Below, in pieces: positions 10,971 through 22,191 of a stretch of 64,000 nt of DNA; position 1 is the first letter of the stretch, and each line of letters begins with the position of its first letter. Position numbers and translations under genes: made by a program. This DNA is from Cornus controversa (Eukaryota; Streptophyta; Magnoliopsida; Cornales; Cornaceae). The DNA lies in NCBI GenBank assembly GCA_026545225.1, contig CM048845.1, forward strand, positions 80,937,033-81,001,032, read 5' to 3'. Under the pieces are notes generated by a model, which was not told the DNA's origin, ran no database searches, and saw nothing but the letters and a program-made list of their open reading frames with translations.

Positions 10971-12405
10971 AATTAAAAATAATAAAAAAATAATTCATAA
11001 TAATTTGAATAACATCACACCAATCAAGCGGATTCAACTTGTTAGTAAATATGATTATTAGAGCTTGCTCGGATTTATATTTAGCTTTTTTTTTTTTCAG
11101 AGTTGATATTGAAGTTGGAGCTCAATAATGAGCCGTTTTGACCTCTCACACAATTGTGTCTAAAAGTAATTTAATTTTTTAGTTTAAATTATTATTTTTT
11201 ATCAGTTTTAATTTTAAGATACCAATTCAACTTAAAAATGATGGATAAATCAAGATTTGAAAACGACAGTGAAATCTGTTGAAGAACTATTGGATTACAG
11301 TGAGGCCTGAAAACGCTTTAAAGATGTCCTGGACAAATAATTGTACTTACGGTAGGAAACTGGACTGATATGGTGATACTAACATCAAGTAGAGCAGTGG
11401 ACATAAAAGTATTAGACTCCATAATTCTCTGATAGGACTTTGACTCATCATTCCATTTAGCACCTCTCCATTATTATTATTTACTGCTCTAGTCTCATAA
11501 TACTCTTTCGTCTCAAAATATACCAGGTACTCACGTATCGTGAGTGACAGTTTTCGAAGTATATATATATATATATATATATCATAAAGAAGAATGCAAT
11601 CTAATCTAGCTTATTGATGAATGATGTGTCTCGGGAGATAAATAAGGGGAATGTGGTAGCCTGGAGACTTCAACTTAAATGTGCAATCCAAATTAGAGAT
11701 CTACTAGGAACAAAGATGTTGAATTATATGCGAGAATTATTTATAGAAGAAACAAATATAAGTTGCCTTCCTCAAGATTATCTTATGGGCTATATGCAAA
11801 GAAAGAGAGGAGTAATGTTGTTCCAATGATCAAATCCGAAGACTAAACCGATTAAATAAAACAGAAGAAATGACCAAGTGATCGTTTCATGTATTCTCAC
11901 ATGATGTTAAATTGAAATCTATTATGTTATGTATCAGTGCAACAAATTAATTCACGTCATGGAATTAGAATTGAAGTAAATTTAAATCAAACTTCTAAAT
12001 TTAATTCTAAAAGGTCGATTCTCGTTTCTTTTATTTTGGATGTTCCGCTTGTTTTATTGATAAAACATTTTCCTTTAGACTTCAAAACTTGTCATTTTAC
12101 TTTTATTGAGTTGGAAAGCAACTACAAATTCCAACCACTAACAAGTGATTGTGCCCTTTCTTAAATTTAGTTAGTATAACAAGTGGAATTTCACATTTTT
12201 TCATTTTAATAGTTGAATATAATTTCAAATGTTCCTCATTTTAATAGTTGATGTGTTTGGCAATAAATAAATAAAAAGTTATGTTTGGCAATAAAAAATC
12301 TTAGTGATTTCGATTGTGAGTGAGGGGCAAGCCAGAGTTCACTACGAACTCAACAAATATATGCTAAACGCTATTTTCCTTAATTTTTGGCTGTGAGGAT
12401 GATGA
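10971..12405. other. No gene recognised
   Basis: AT-rich sequence with a (TA)n run at 11561-11582. An open frame of 71 codons at 11614-11829 (plus) has fairly protein-like composition but no recognised motif; another at 11937-12164 looks like chance. Confidence 0.4.
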
Positions 12406-14712
12406 TGTAGGACAAAATTTTCTATGAATATATATTGACTTGACAACGCTTATTCTTGATCGGAAATGACTCAATAATCAAAATAAAGTAGCTTTTGCTA
12501 CTTATCCATGCCATTTTTTTTCGCCAAATTCAGTCGTTTAAGATCTCAAAATTACCCTTTTCGTCCTATAGAAAAACTGTTAATTATTTCAAAAAAAAAT
12601 TTCTGACTCTGAACAAACTTGGATTCGAGTGAAATTTTATATTTACTAGTTTTTAGTAATGAGGATTCTTAATTTATTTTTTCAAAAGTTTTAGAGACTT
12701 TGTTTTTATATTTTCCTTGTGTGACTAGCTTCATTTTGTTTTAGGTTTCTTAAGCTGTTAGGTTTTCTGGTGATTAAGTTCTTATTTTCTTATAAATATA
12801 TGTATTGTTAGAGAACATAAATCAATCAATTTATCAATAATATGTCAATTGTTTTGCAATTTTCTCTTACTTTGTGGATTTAAAGTTGTTCCTTGTTCGT
12901 GCGCGAATGTTTTACATCTTCCGCTTCGTCAGTTGGTATCAGAACCTTGTTTTATCCTGGTTTGATAGTGATTGATCGTTTGATAGCACTCACATTGGTG
13001 ACGATGATCACATAGTGCAGGCCCTTTGGGCAGCCATGCATATTTAAGAACAACGATTTGATCAACGGGTTTTGGGATTAGTGGCAACTAGATTCATGGT
13101 CCAATTTGTGATCAAGTTGGAGATATGCTTCGCAGCCAACTGAACATGGGTTACGTTCTTGTATATCTACGTAGGCTTTAGCCTATGCGGATTATTTCGA
13201 TGATGAGGAGTTTGGATTAGAGGAGTTGCGATTGATTGACGTGATCGAGGTAGACGTGACATAATATGCAAATTTCCAAACAATTGTGAGTTTCAAAGAA
13301 AACTTGATTTACTACGTTTTAATGAAAGTTTTATTATTGAGGATGTCTTGAATTGACTTAAGAAGTGGAGGAATTTTTTGAGTATTTCTATGTACCTGAA
13401 AACAAGCAAGCTTCGCTTATAGAATTCAAGCTTAAAGGGTGAGCTTTAGCTTGGTGGGAACATACAAAAATTTATCAGATTAGGCAAGAAAAACAACTTG
13501 TGCGATCATGATACAAGATAAAAAGGTTGTTAAAAGCTAAATTCTAAGATGAAAATGTTATTAAAAGTTGAATTTCTACCTCCAGATTATGAGTAGATGA
13601 TGTTTAATAAATATCAGAATTGTAGGAAAAAAGTTGATCTCTCAATAAATGCACAAAAGAGTTTAATGTTAATTTTGTAGAAGAAACTTGTGACCCTATT
13701 GAGATTGATTGTGAGTAGAATTATATTGATTCGCCTCTTGTAGTTGAAGATGGCAAATATATAAAAGATGATGCTACTAAGTAAGATGATGTTGTCTATG
13801 CTATAGTTGTTGAAGATGATGAAGTTAAAGATATGAAAACATCAATTCCTTTACACAAGTTGGTAGATGAAGAAAAGTTCTTCAACACACTCAAAAAAGA
13901 TGAATTAGAAGAAGAATTACAAGACATGTGAGTTTTAACAATGAAATTAGCATGTGAGGAAAATTTGGGTATATTGGAAATCAGTTATGAAGAAGTTAAC
14001 GGAAAGAAAAACAAATCAGAAAAATCAAGAAATAAGATTGAAGAAGAATGTCTGAAGAAGTTGAAGGGGAGAGAAAATAAATGGGTGAAAACTTTCAAGC
14101 ATGTTTATGAAGCATTAAGATCAAGTTCTCAATGGTATGGAATTTTGTTCATACTAATATATAATGAGTATCTGCAGTCAAACTCGAGTACGAGAATTTT
14201 TTTTTTCTAATAGGAGAGACTAATGTAGGACAAAATTTTCAACGAATGTGTTTTGATCCGACGACACTCATTCTTGATTGAAAATGATCCAATAAGAAAA
14301 AACCAGTAGCTCTTATTACTGACCCATGTTATTTTTTAGATAAATTCAGTTCTCTAAAGCTTTAAAATCACGTTTTTCTTGATTATTTCCAAATTTTTGT
14401 TCTGGCACCAAACGAACTCAAATTCAGATTAAATTTTATATTTACTAGATTTTAGTAATTAGGATTCTTAATTTATTTTTTCAGAATTTTTAGAGAAACT
14501 TTATTTTTGGACAGTTTCCTTGTGCTGCTAGTTTTCTTTTGTTTATGTTTCTTAAGTTGTTAGATTTCTTGGTGATTAAACTCTTATTCTATTATAAATA
14601 TATGTACTGACAGAAAGCAAAAATCAATCAAATTATTAATAATATATCAATTGCTCTACAATTTTCTCTTACTTGGTTCGTGCACGAACGTTTTAAAGCT
14701 TTCGCTTCATCA
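12406..14712 (+). mobile_element. Short degenerate Ty3-type LTR retrotransposon
   Basis: A 5' LTR at 12406-12931 (TGTAGGACAAAATTTTC...CTTCGTCA, 526 bp) and a 3' LTR at 14224-14712 (TGTAGGACAAAATTTTC...CTTCATCA, 489 bp) enclose 1.29 kb. A primer-binding site complementary to initiator tRNA-Met (TGGTATCAGAACC, 12934-12946) follows the 5' LTR, and a purine-rich tract (aataggagagac, about 14210-14221) precedes the 3' LTR. The interior has a decayed gag and nothing of pol, so pol is deleted or the element was non-autonomous. No clear TSD was seen (gatga versus aaaga), which suggests age. The LTRs differ at many positions. Confidence 0.82.
13360..13640 (+). pseudogene. Decayed Ty3-type gag fragment
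   Basis: Reading with stops and frame changes, the segment gives 'EEFFEYFYVPENKQASLIEFKLKG', then 'ALAWWEH', then 'KIKRLLKAKF' and 'FLPPDYE'. This is the order of the plant Ty3 Gag core (W-[LI]-E-x-x-F-x-[YF]...V-x-x-x-[LAR]-x-x-A-x-x-WW...FLPP-x-[YF]). At least two stop codons break it. There is no zinc knuckle in view. Confidence 0.65.
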
Positions 14713-14948
14713 AAAGAGACCAAACAATGATTGTGGATTTCTTTATTCCTTGAAAGAAAATGACTTTAAAATAGAGGAATTTTATATATTACATTTGCAA
14801 ATTGATTATTTTGTTCACTTATAATTAGACAAAAATATCCCACACCGCTGGCTGACACTTATAAGAAGTGCCTCCTACTTGATAGACGTATTTTAAAATT
14901 GAGTTTGAAGATGACATAATTAAAGTGTGTTACTTGTCATAGCCAGCC

Positions 14949-17287
14949 TGTAGGGACCGGGTCTAATTTTGACCGATTTTCTTTTTATTCATTATTTTTG
15001 TGATAAATGCATTTTAAATGATGTTACGCATGTTTTAAATGTTAAAAACATGTTTAGGAACTTGTTTATAGGTTTAGGGAAGTTTTCAGAATGTTTGGTA
15101 AAATTTAAGAATTTTTGGTCGGTCGGGCCCGAGAAGCAGGTCGGTGGGCCCGAAAATCTAAATTTTTTTTGAAAAAATATTATTTTTTATTTTAAACCAA
15201 ATAAAATGTTAAATGAATTAAGGAAGAGATTTCGAAGCCGTAACCACTTTCAAAATCTAAAACAGAGATCGGAAGGGTACGTTAAGTGACCTGGAGGCAT
15301 TTTGGTCATTTCACGCCCTAGATATTATAAATATCTGGAGGCTGAGATCCCAACCATTACATACAGCTAAAAATATCTCTCTCAGTCTCCCTCTTCATCT
15401 TTTTTCCTTCTCTCTTCATTTCAGAGGCTTGGAACTTAGATTTTGAAGTTCTCGAAGAAGGGTAAAGTGTTATATGAGTTAAGGGCGTCGGTTTGAACCG
15501 AATAAAGTTAATTTTTGGCAAGGTAAAACTTGGAGAAATTTTGGGATTTAGCTAGAAGAGGCTTCAAAATTGAGGTAGGGGTGTGAATTCTTTCTTAGCC
15601 TTGATTATATAGGTCCCTTACTTTTGACATGAAATTTTCATGAGTTCTTTATGTAGAATTGATGCATATTGTGAATTTAGAATTGTCTAGCATGTCTTAG
15701 ATTGATATTATGTTGTATGCATATGTTGAATGTTATTCATCAGTCCTTTGTGAGTCATTGTGTTCATTTAGAATTGTATATGAAATTTAACACCATGTGT
15801 GGAAGAAATGCATAAAAGAGATTTCTTGAAAATGCATTATTTTGATTTCATGAGTTGATTTGAAATTGCATTGTAATATGCTTGAGTTTGATAGTATATG
15901 TATTAGCTATTGATGTAATGTATTGAGAGTGAGCTTTGTGACAATTTTAGTTTTGTGCATATATGTGATAAATGTGCACTTATGTGGTGATTGATGATTT
16001 TTGGGGTAAGTGTGAGAATTAAAAAGGGTCCGAAGCCCTAGGGTGAAAGGCCCAAAACTTGGCCAAGCAGATATCGCTTACGTCGGGTTAGCAACCCGTA
16101 AATTATAAGTAGAATATGTGATTTTCAATGACACTTATTATGGATGTGATAATCAGAAGTCCCTAGTTGGTTTGATTTCAGAGTACATGTGGGGTTAAGT
16201 TTAATTGTGAATGTAATTTATATTAAGCTACCTTTTATGCATAAGATATGTGATATCATACTTATGCTATGTTGAGCATGCCTTGAGTTTATGAATGTTT
16301 AAATATGTATGTAGTTGCATAGAGATTTCATTGTGCATTTATGCATAACTGTTTGAGTCAATGTTGAGTCGGGTGGATCATCACTACTTAGCTAATTGTA
16401 TGTTGACCTCGCTCCCCCAAACCATTTTCAGATAAAAGGTCGGTGGAGGACGAAATCTATAATGGTGGAGTGAGAACTTTTGGTGTTCTTTTGGATATAT
16501 GTATATAGATGTCCATGCTGGGATGTGGCACGTAGACTTTTTCAGAAATGTTGTTTTACATTTGGATAATCTTTATGTTCATGAGCTTCAAATGTATTAG
16601 CCAAGTGTGGCATGTTCATAACTTTGGAAGAATGAATGAATGTATAAATGATAGTTTTGTAGTACCAATGCGTGTGTATTCATGAATACGATCCATTTAG
16701 AGATGTAAATTTTATGTTTAGATTATGTTTTACATTTGTGGATCATTTAAGATGCTTTACACTTTATGGAGAGTGTATGTATGTTGAGGAATGAGAACTG
16801 GATAAGAACTGCGTAGATTGTGATCACTTAAGGGTTATGCAAAGTTTACTGGTCAAGTGATTACGATGCATCGTAATCCGGTGATATATTGTAATCCCCC
16901 TTACGATGTATCATAATTTGGTGATGTATTGAAAACCTAATGATGATGCATCGTAAAAATGTTAACAAAATAACACGTTTTGCAAGTTATTTTGAGACAT
17001 CTACGATGTATCGTAGATTATGATACATCGTAATCTCCATTATGATGCATCGTAGTCCACAACTAGACTAAAGATAGGAGTAATGTTCGGACGTGCATGT
17101 GTGGTCACGTGTGAGGCCCATAGTGATAGATTGATATTGAGTTATACATATATTATTGTGTGTATGTGATTAAGCTTCCACGTTGATTAAGGTTGAGAAA
17201 GTTAATTAGGGTTTAATGGACGAACTCACCCTCGGAATTCGGGCTGGGAGATGGAATCTCTAGTGACTCAAAAATCAGGGCGTGACA
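14949..17287 (+). repeat. 5' LTR of the Tekay-type element
   Basis: Starts TGTAGGGACCGGG and ends GGCGTGACA just before a tRNA-Met primer-binding site. It is 2,339 bp long. It aligns along its length with 22192-23898, except for an extra block at about 16520-17090 that includes an array of GATGCATC-type palindromes. Confidence 0.85.
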
Positions 17288-17289
17288 AC

Positions 17290-17302
17290 TTGGTATCAGA
17301 GC
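17290..17302 (+). promoter_or_regulatory. Primer-binding site (initiator tRNA-Met)
   Basis: TTGGTATCAGAGC two bases after the LTR end is complementary to the 3' end of initiator tRNA-Met. A second copy, with the LTR-end phrase 'ggggcatgacaac' in front of it, lies at 17395-17417, so the LTR-end/primer site junction is duplicated. Confidence 0.8.
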
Positions 17303-17598
17303 GTGATATCAGAGTGTGATTATTGATGAGTAGTGTTGGTGTTTAACTTAATCACCTCCATTTCTCATGCCCTCCCAAGTGTTAGAAATCGGGGCATGAC
17401 AACTTGGTATCAGAGCAACCTTGAACCACGTGTAAACTTAAGGTCGTGAGTATAGATTTAAGGTTTCGACATGTTGCATGTAATGTGCTTATATGTTTAC
17501 TTATTTAGTATTACATGCTAATTTATAAAGTGACTTGGCATGACCTTGAGTAAGCATGAGGAGGATTGTTTGATTTTATATATGTCTTATTTTCTTAA

Positions 17599-18620
17599 GT
17601 GTTTTCTTGTTATCTATATAGCAAAATGCCACCACGAAGAGCTTATGGAGGAGAAGCTGTAATTCCCATTGATGGAGAGCAATTTATTCGCGATATGGTT
17701 ACAACTATGTGGCAAATTGCTAGGCAAACACAAGAGGAGACTCAGACTCAACCTAGACTGGCTCCTAGTAGGATGATATTATCATTGGAACATGTCAAGA
17801 AGTACAATCCACCATCAAACATAGGAGGGTCCCTATGGTGGCAAAGAATTCGCTAGACAAGATAGTCAAACTCTTTACCGCCCTAAAGTTAGAGGAGGAC
17901 TTGAGGGTGCAAGTGGCTGCTCATCATCATATGGGTGAGGCAAACCGTTGGTGAAAATTTCTCGTGAATTTCCATGACGTTGAGACAATGGATTGGGACA
18001 TGTTCCAAGTGTTATTCTTTGAGAATATTTTTCGGTAATGGTGAAGGATAATTTGAGGCAAGAGTTCTATGAGTTGCTTCAATACACCATGATAGTTATG
18101 AAATACGAGACTAAGTTCACTTCCTTAGCTCGTTTTGCATAGGAGATAATCCTTACCGAAGAACTTAAGATGAAAAAGTTTGTTAGGGTTCTCCGAACTT
18201 TCATATGGGATAGACTATCAGTATTGGGTTTGACAAGCTATGCTACGATGGTGGAAAGAACATTGATAGCGGAGGAAATTAGTAATGATAATCAAAGGAT
18301 ATGGGATGTTAAGAATCAGATAAAGAGCATGGGGTCCCTTTCGGACAATCGTGCCTGGAAGAAACTAAATGATAGTGGTTCATTATCGCAAGGGTAGCAA
18401 CAAGCTCGATTGACACCATCTGTGATTGTACCCATAGGATCTTCACGATCCAGAGTGGTTTGTTTCAATTGTCAGAGCCCAGACACTATAGATCTGAGTA
18501 TACACAAGGGCAGGCTACTTCAGTAGGGAAAAAAAGTGTTATCATTGTCAGTAGATGGGGCACATTAGTTGAAACTGTTCTTAAAGAAGAGTACTCATTA
18601 TAGTAGTGTTCTACACAGCC
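17599..18620 (+). pseudogene. gag of the Tekay-type element, broken
   Basis: ATG at 17627 opens MPPRRAYGGEAVIP. The Gag core is spread over frames: 'KLFTALKLEEDLRVQVAAHHHMGEANRW' (17870-17950), 'NFHDVETMDWDMFQVLFFENIF', and 'MKKFVRVLRTFIWDRLSVLGLTSYATMVERTLIAEEI' (18170-18290). A zinc knuckle remnant (VCFNCQSP..., then CYHCQ.MGHI) is at about 18460-18560. Gag forms the particle and packages RNA. At least three stop codons and several frameshifts break it. Confidence 0.8.
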
Positions 18621-18839
18621 TACTACTCCACATTCTAGCTTTAGAGCATTGTCTCCACCACATATAGTGTCATTTGTTTAGAGTTCACGACCACCAGTTA
18701 GGGAGCCACTACTAGTGCTTCAAATTATCAGTCCGGATACTAGGGCACTAGTCAGCAGGGTCAGAGAGCACAAGGTTGTGCCTTTACTCTTATTACAGGA
18801 GAGACCTAGACAGGACCGTCAGTGGTTTGAGGTATATTC

Positions 18840-19430
18840 CTAGTTTCTAGCTCTTGTGCTAGGGTTTTAGTTAACTCGGGTGCATCTCATTCATTCATTT
18901 ATATTGTATTTGTTTGTGCTTTGGGGTTAGGGGTGTTATCTCTCAATACTGCTTTGTCTGTTAATACATCGATCGGTGGTAAAGTGACCCTGGGTAGTGT
19001 TTGTCGGTCTTGTAAGATTGAGATATCGGGACATCGGTTAGTGTTTGATTTTATTATCCTCAACATGTTTAGCTTTGATGTTATATTGGGTATGGATTGG
19101 TTATCTACCTATAGAGCTAACATTGATTGTTATCGTGGCAGAGTAATCTTATGCACACCAGAGGGTGATGGTGTTTGCTTTATGGGGGAACAAGATAACT
19201 TCTACTTGTTTTCTATGCATAGCCCTAGTGATCGAAAAGGACTTGGATACTTTTTAGCAAGCTTGCTAACAGATAGTGAAGATGTGACACATGCAGAGCC
19301 TCTTCGTGTGGTACATAAATTTTGGGATGTGTTTCCAAATGACTTAACAGAGTTACCTTTGAAACGTGAAGTGGAGTTTGTTATAGAACTTACTCCAGGT
19401 ACCATACCCAATTATATGACACCATACTAA
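18840..19430 (+). pseudogene. Protease region and start of reverse transcriptase
   Basis: 'VLVNSGASHSFI' (about 18866-18900) is the retroviral-type aspartic protease motif in which the catalytic Asp (usual D-S/T-G-A-S-H) has changed to Asn, so it would be inactive. 'FDVILGMDWLSTYRANIDC' follows, the usual end of the Ty3 protease domain. 'VVHKFWDVFPNDLTELPLKREVEFVIELTPGT' is the connection to reverse transcriptase. The frame ends at a stop at 19430, where other members continue. Confidence 0.85.
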
Positions 19431-20660
19431 ATGGCACCGGCAGAATTGAAAGAATTGAAGGATCAATTACAGGAGTTGCTAGACAATAGATTTATACGTC
19501 CTAGTACATCATCTTGGGAAGCTCCAATCCTCTTTGTTAAGAAGAAGGACGGGTCCTTACGACTTTGTATTGAGTAACGGTAGTTAAATCAAGCAATAAT
19601 CAAGAACAAGTATCATTTACCAAGGATAGATGATATGTTTGATCAACTCAATGGCTCAAAGTGTTTCTCAAAGATTGATTTAAGATCAGGATATTATCAG
19701 TTGGGGGTTAGAGATGAAAACATTCAGAAAATTATTTTTCGCACACGATATGGACATTACGAGTTTTTGGTTATGCCGTTTGATTTGACGAATGCATTAA
19801 CAGTGTTCATGGATTTGATGAATTGTGTTTTCAATATTTACTTGGACAAATTTGTGGTAGTGTTCATTGATGACATCCTAGTGTACTCGTCTTTAGAAGA
19901 GGAGCACGAGGGTCATTTGAGGATTGTGTTACAACTTCTAAGAGAGAATCAATTGTATGTCAAATACGAGAAGTGTGAATTTTGGCTAACGAAGGTAAAA
20001 TTCCTTGGACATGTTGTGTCTGAAGGAGGAGTTTTCGTAGATCCATCTAAGATTAAGGCAGTGATGAATTGGGAAAGGCTAAAGAATGTATTTAAAATAC
20101 GTAGTTTTTTGGGGTTAGTTGGGTATTACCAAAGGTTCATGAAGGATTTTTCAAGGTTAACAGCACCCATGAATAAGCTTACCCAGAAAGGAGTTAAATT
20201 TGTATGGAATGATGCTTGCGAGCATGCATTCATGGAATTGAATAGTCGATTGATTTTGGCTCCAATATTGATTATTCTAAAACTTGGGTTGGGATATACT
20301 ATCTATTGTGATGTTTTATGACTCGGTTTAGGATGTGCGTTGATGCAAACTGAAAGAGTGGTGGCGTATGGTTCATAGCAGTTAAAGATACATAAACAAA
20401 ATTATCCGACACATGACTTGGAATTGGCAACGGTGATTTTTACGCTTAAAGTATGGAGAAAAATTTGAGATGTTCTCCGATCACAAGAGTCTCAAATACA
20501 TTTTATCACAAAAGAATTTGAATAAGAGACAACGAAGATTAATGGAGTACACAGAAGATTATAATTTTGACTTGCAATATCATCTAGGGAAGGTAAATAT
20601 GGTAACAGATGTCTTAAGTAGGAAGTCACGTGGTAGCTTGGCAAGCATAGCTATACATGA
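19431..20660 (+). pseudogene. Reverse transcriptase and RNase H, broken
   Basis: The frame 19635-20321 holds the polymerase palm with '[14 protein letters not shown]', '[13 protein letters not shown]', and the catalytic '[10 protein letters not shown]' (YxDD-type FIDD at about 19866). '[21 protein letters not shown]' and '[16 protein letters not shown]' follow. RNase H starts with 'YTIYCDVL' where the family has CDAS, then a stop. The remainder is at 20322-20460 and, after a frameshift, 20470-20664 ('FSDHKSLKYI', 'YHLGKVNMVTDVLSRK'). It copied the element RNA into DNA in the particle. There are stops at 19428, 19576, 20319 and others. Confidence 0.9.
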
Positions 20661-20757
20661 GTGAAAAATGATGAAAGATATCTAAAAAATTAGATTATAT
20701 TTCAGTGAGGATGATGGACCAACAATTTTATTTACCCGTATTGCTCAACCAACTCTA

Positions 20758-22145
20758 GTGAATAGAGTAATTGAGGAGCAGAAACAAGATGGTGAGATAG
20801 AGGCTATTTGCACCCGGATTACAGGTGGCGAGGTGGTAGAAAGTTTAAAATTCAAGGGGAAGATGTTTATTCCCCTAGCTTGTAGAGATGATGTCCTTAA
20901 GGAGTTTCATAGCTTGAGACTTGTTGTACATCCTGGTGGTACCAAGATGTATCATAACCTACACCGACAATATTGGTAGAAGGGTATAAAGAAGGATATG
21001 GCTCAATTTGTAGCGAGTTGCCTCACTTGCTAACAAGTGAAAGCTGAGTATCAATGGCCGACGGAGTTGTTGCAACCATTACTTGTGGCAATGTAGAAGT
21101 GAGAGCATGTCACTATGGACTTGTGATGGGGCTTCCAAGGTCAAAGAAGAGTCATAATGCATTTTGGGTCGTTGTCAACAAACTGACCAATGTGGCTCAT
21201 TTTCTCCCTATCCGAGTGACTGACAATGTGGATACTCTCAATCGGTTATACATTGAGCAGATCCTTAGGCTTTATGTGTGCCAATATTTATCGTGTCAGA
21301 TAGAGACCCACAATTTACGTCACAATTTTGGCAGAGTTTCCAGACAACACTTGATATAGACCTCCACTTTAGTACGGCTTTTCGTCCTTAGATGGATGAT
21401 CAGCCAAAACATACTATACAAATTTTGGAGAATATGGTATGAGCATGTGTACTTGATCTTTATGGTAGTTGGGAGGATCACCTTCCATTGGTGGAGTTTG
21501 CCTACAACAATAACTATCAAGCTAGTATTGAGATGACTCTATTTGAGGCATTGTATGGCAGGCCCTGTAGATCACCTTTTTGTTGGATCGAGATCAATGA
21601 GACAGTTTTCTTAGGGTCGGATATAGTCTGAGAGACTGCAGAGAAGATCAAGGTAATAAGGCAGCAGTTGCTCACTACTCAAAGCAGTTAGAAAACTATG
21701 CCGATAGGAGGCGACGACCTTTGGCATTTGAGGTGGGAGAACATGTCTTTCTAAATGTCTCTCCACGGAGAGGTTTGGACGTAGTGAAAAGTTAGCGCCA
21801 TAATTTATCGACCCATTTGAGATATTAGATTGTGTAGGTGAGGTTGCATATTGCTTGACGTTGCCACCGTAAATGTCGAGTGTATATAATACTTTCCACG
21901 TTTCAATGTTGAGAAAGTATGAATCGGATCCTTCACACGTGTTAGATTGGACAGATCTTTAAGTGGAGGAGGATGTGTCATATGAACAGAGGCCAATTTA
22001 GATTTTGGACTCTAGAAACCAAGTAATTCAAGGCAAGACCATTCTATTGGTCAAGGTACCTTGGAGACACTACGGAGTCAAAGAAGCTACGTGGGAATGG
22101 GAGCAAAAGGTGCATTCCAAGTATCCTGAGTTGTTCATCACTTGA
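20758..22145 (+). pseudogene. Integrase with chromodomain-like C-terminus, broken
   Basis: A zinc-binding H2C2 region is seen at about 20905-21035 (VHPGGTKMYHNL..QYW, then CLTC). Core pieces are 'HYGLVMGLPRSKKSHNAFWVVV' and 'THFLPIR-like AHFLPIRVT' (21110-21230), then frame-shifted 'DRDPQFT'-like and 'EFAYNNNYQAS' parts to 21530, and 'EALYGRPCRSP'. The last part, 21990-22145, reads 'ILDSRNQVIQGKTILLVKV' and 'WRHYGVKEATWEWE', a chromodomain-type tail that in this lineage directs integration to heterochromatin. Several stops and frameshifts break it. Confidence 0.85.
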
Positions 22146-22191
22146 GGTATGTTTTAATTTCGAGGAAGAAATTTCTTGAAAGTTGGGAGGT

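Noticed and set aside
16859..17057. CRISPR-like array
   Set aside because: The units are palindromes with irregular spacing and diverged sequence, in a plant LTR; no direct-repeat/spacer layout.
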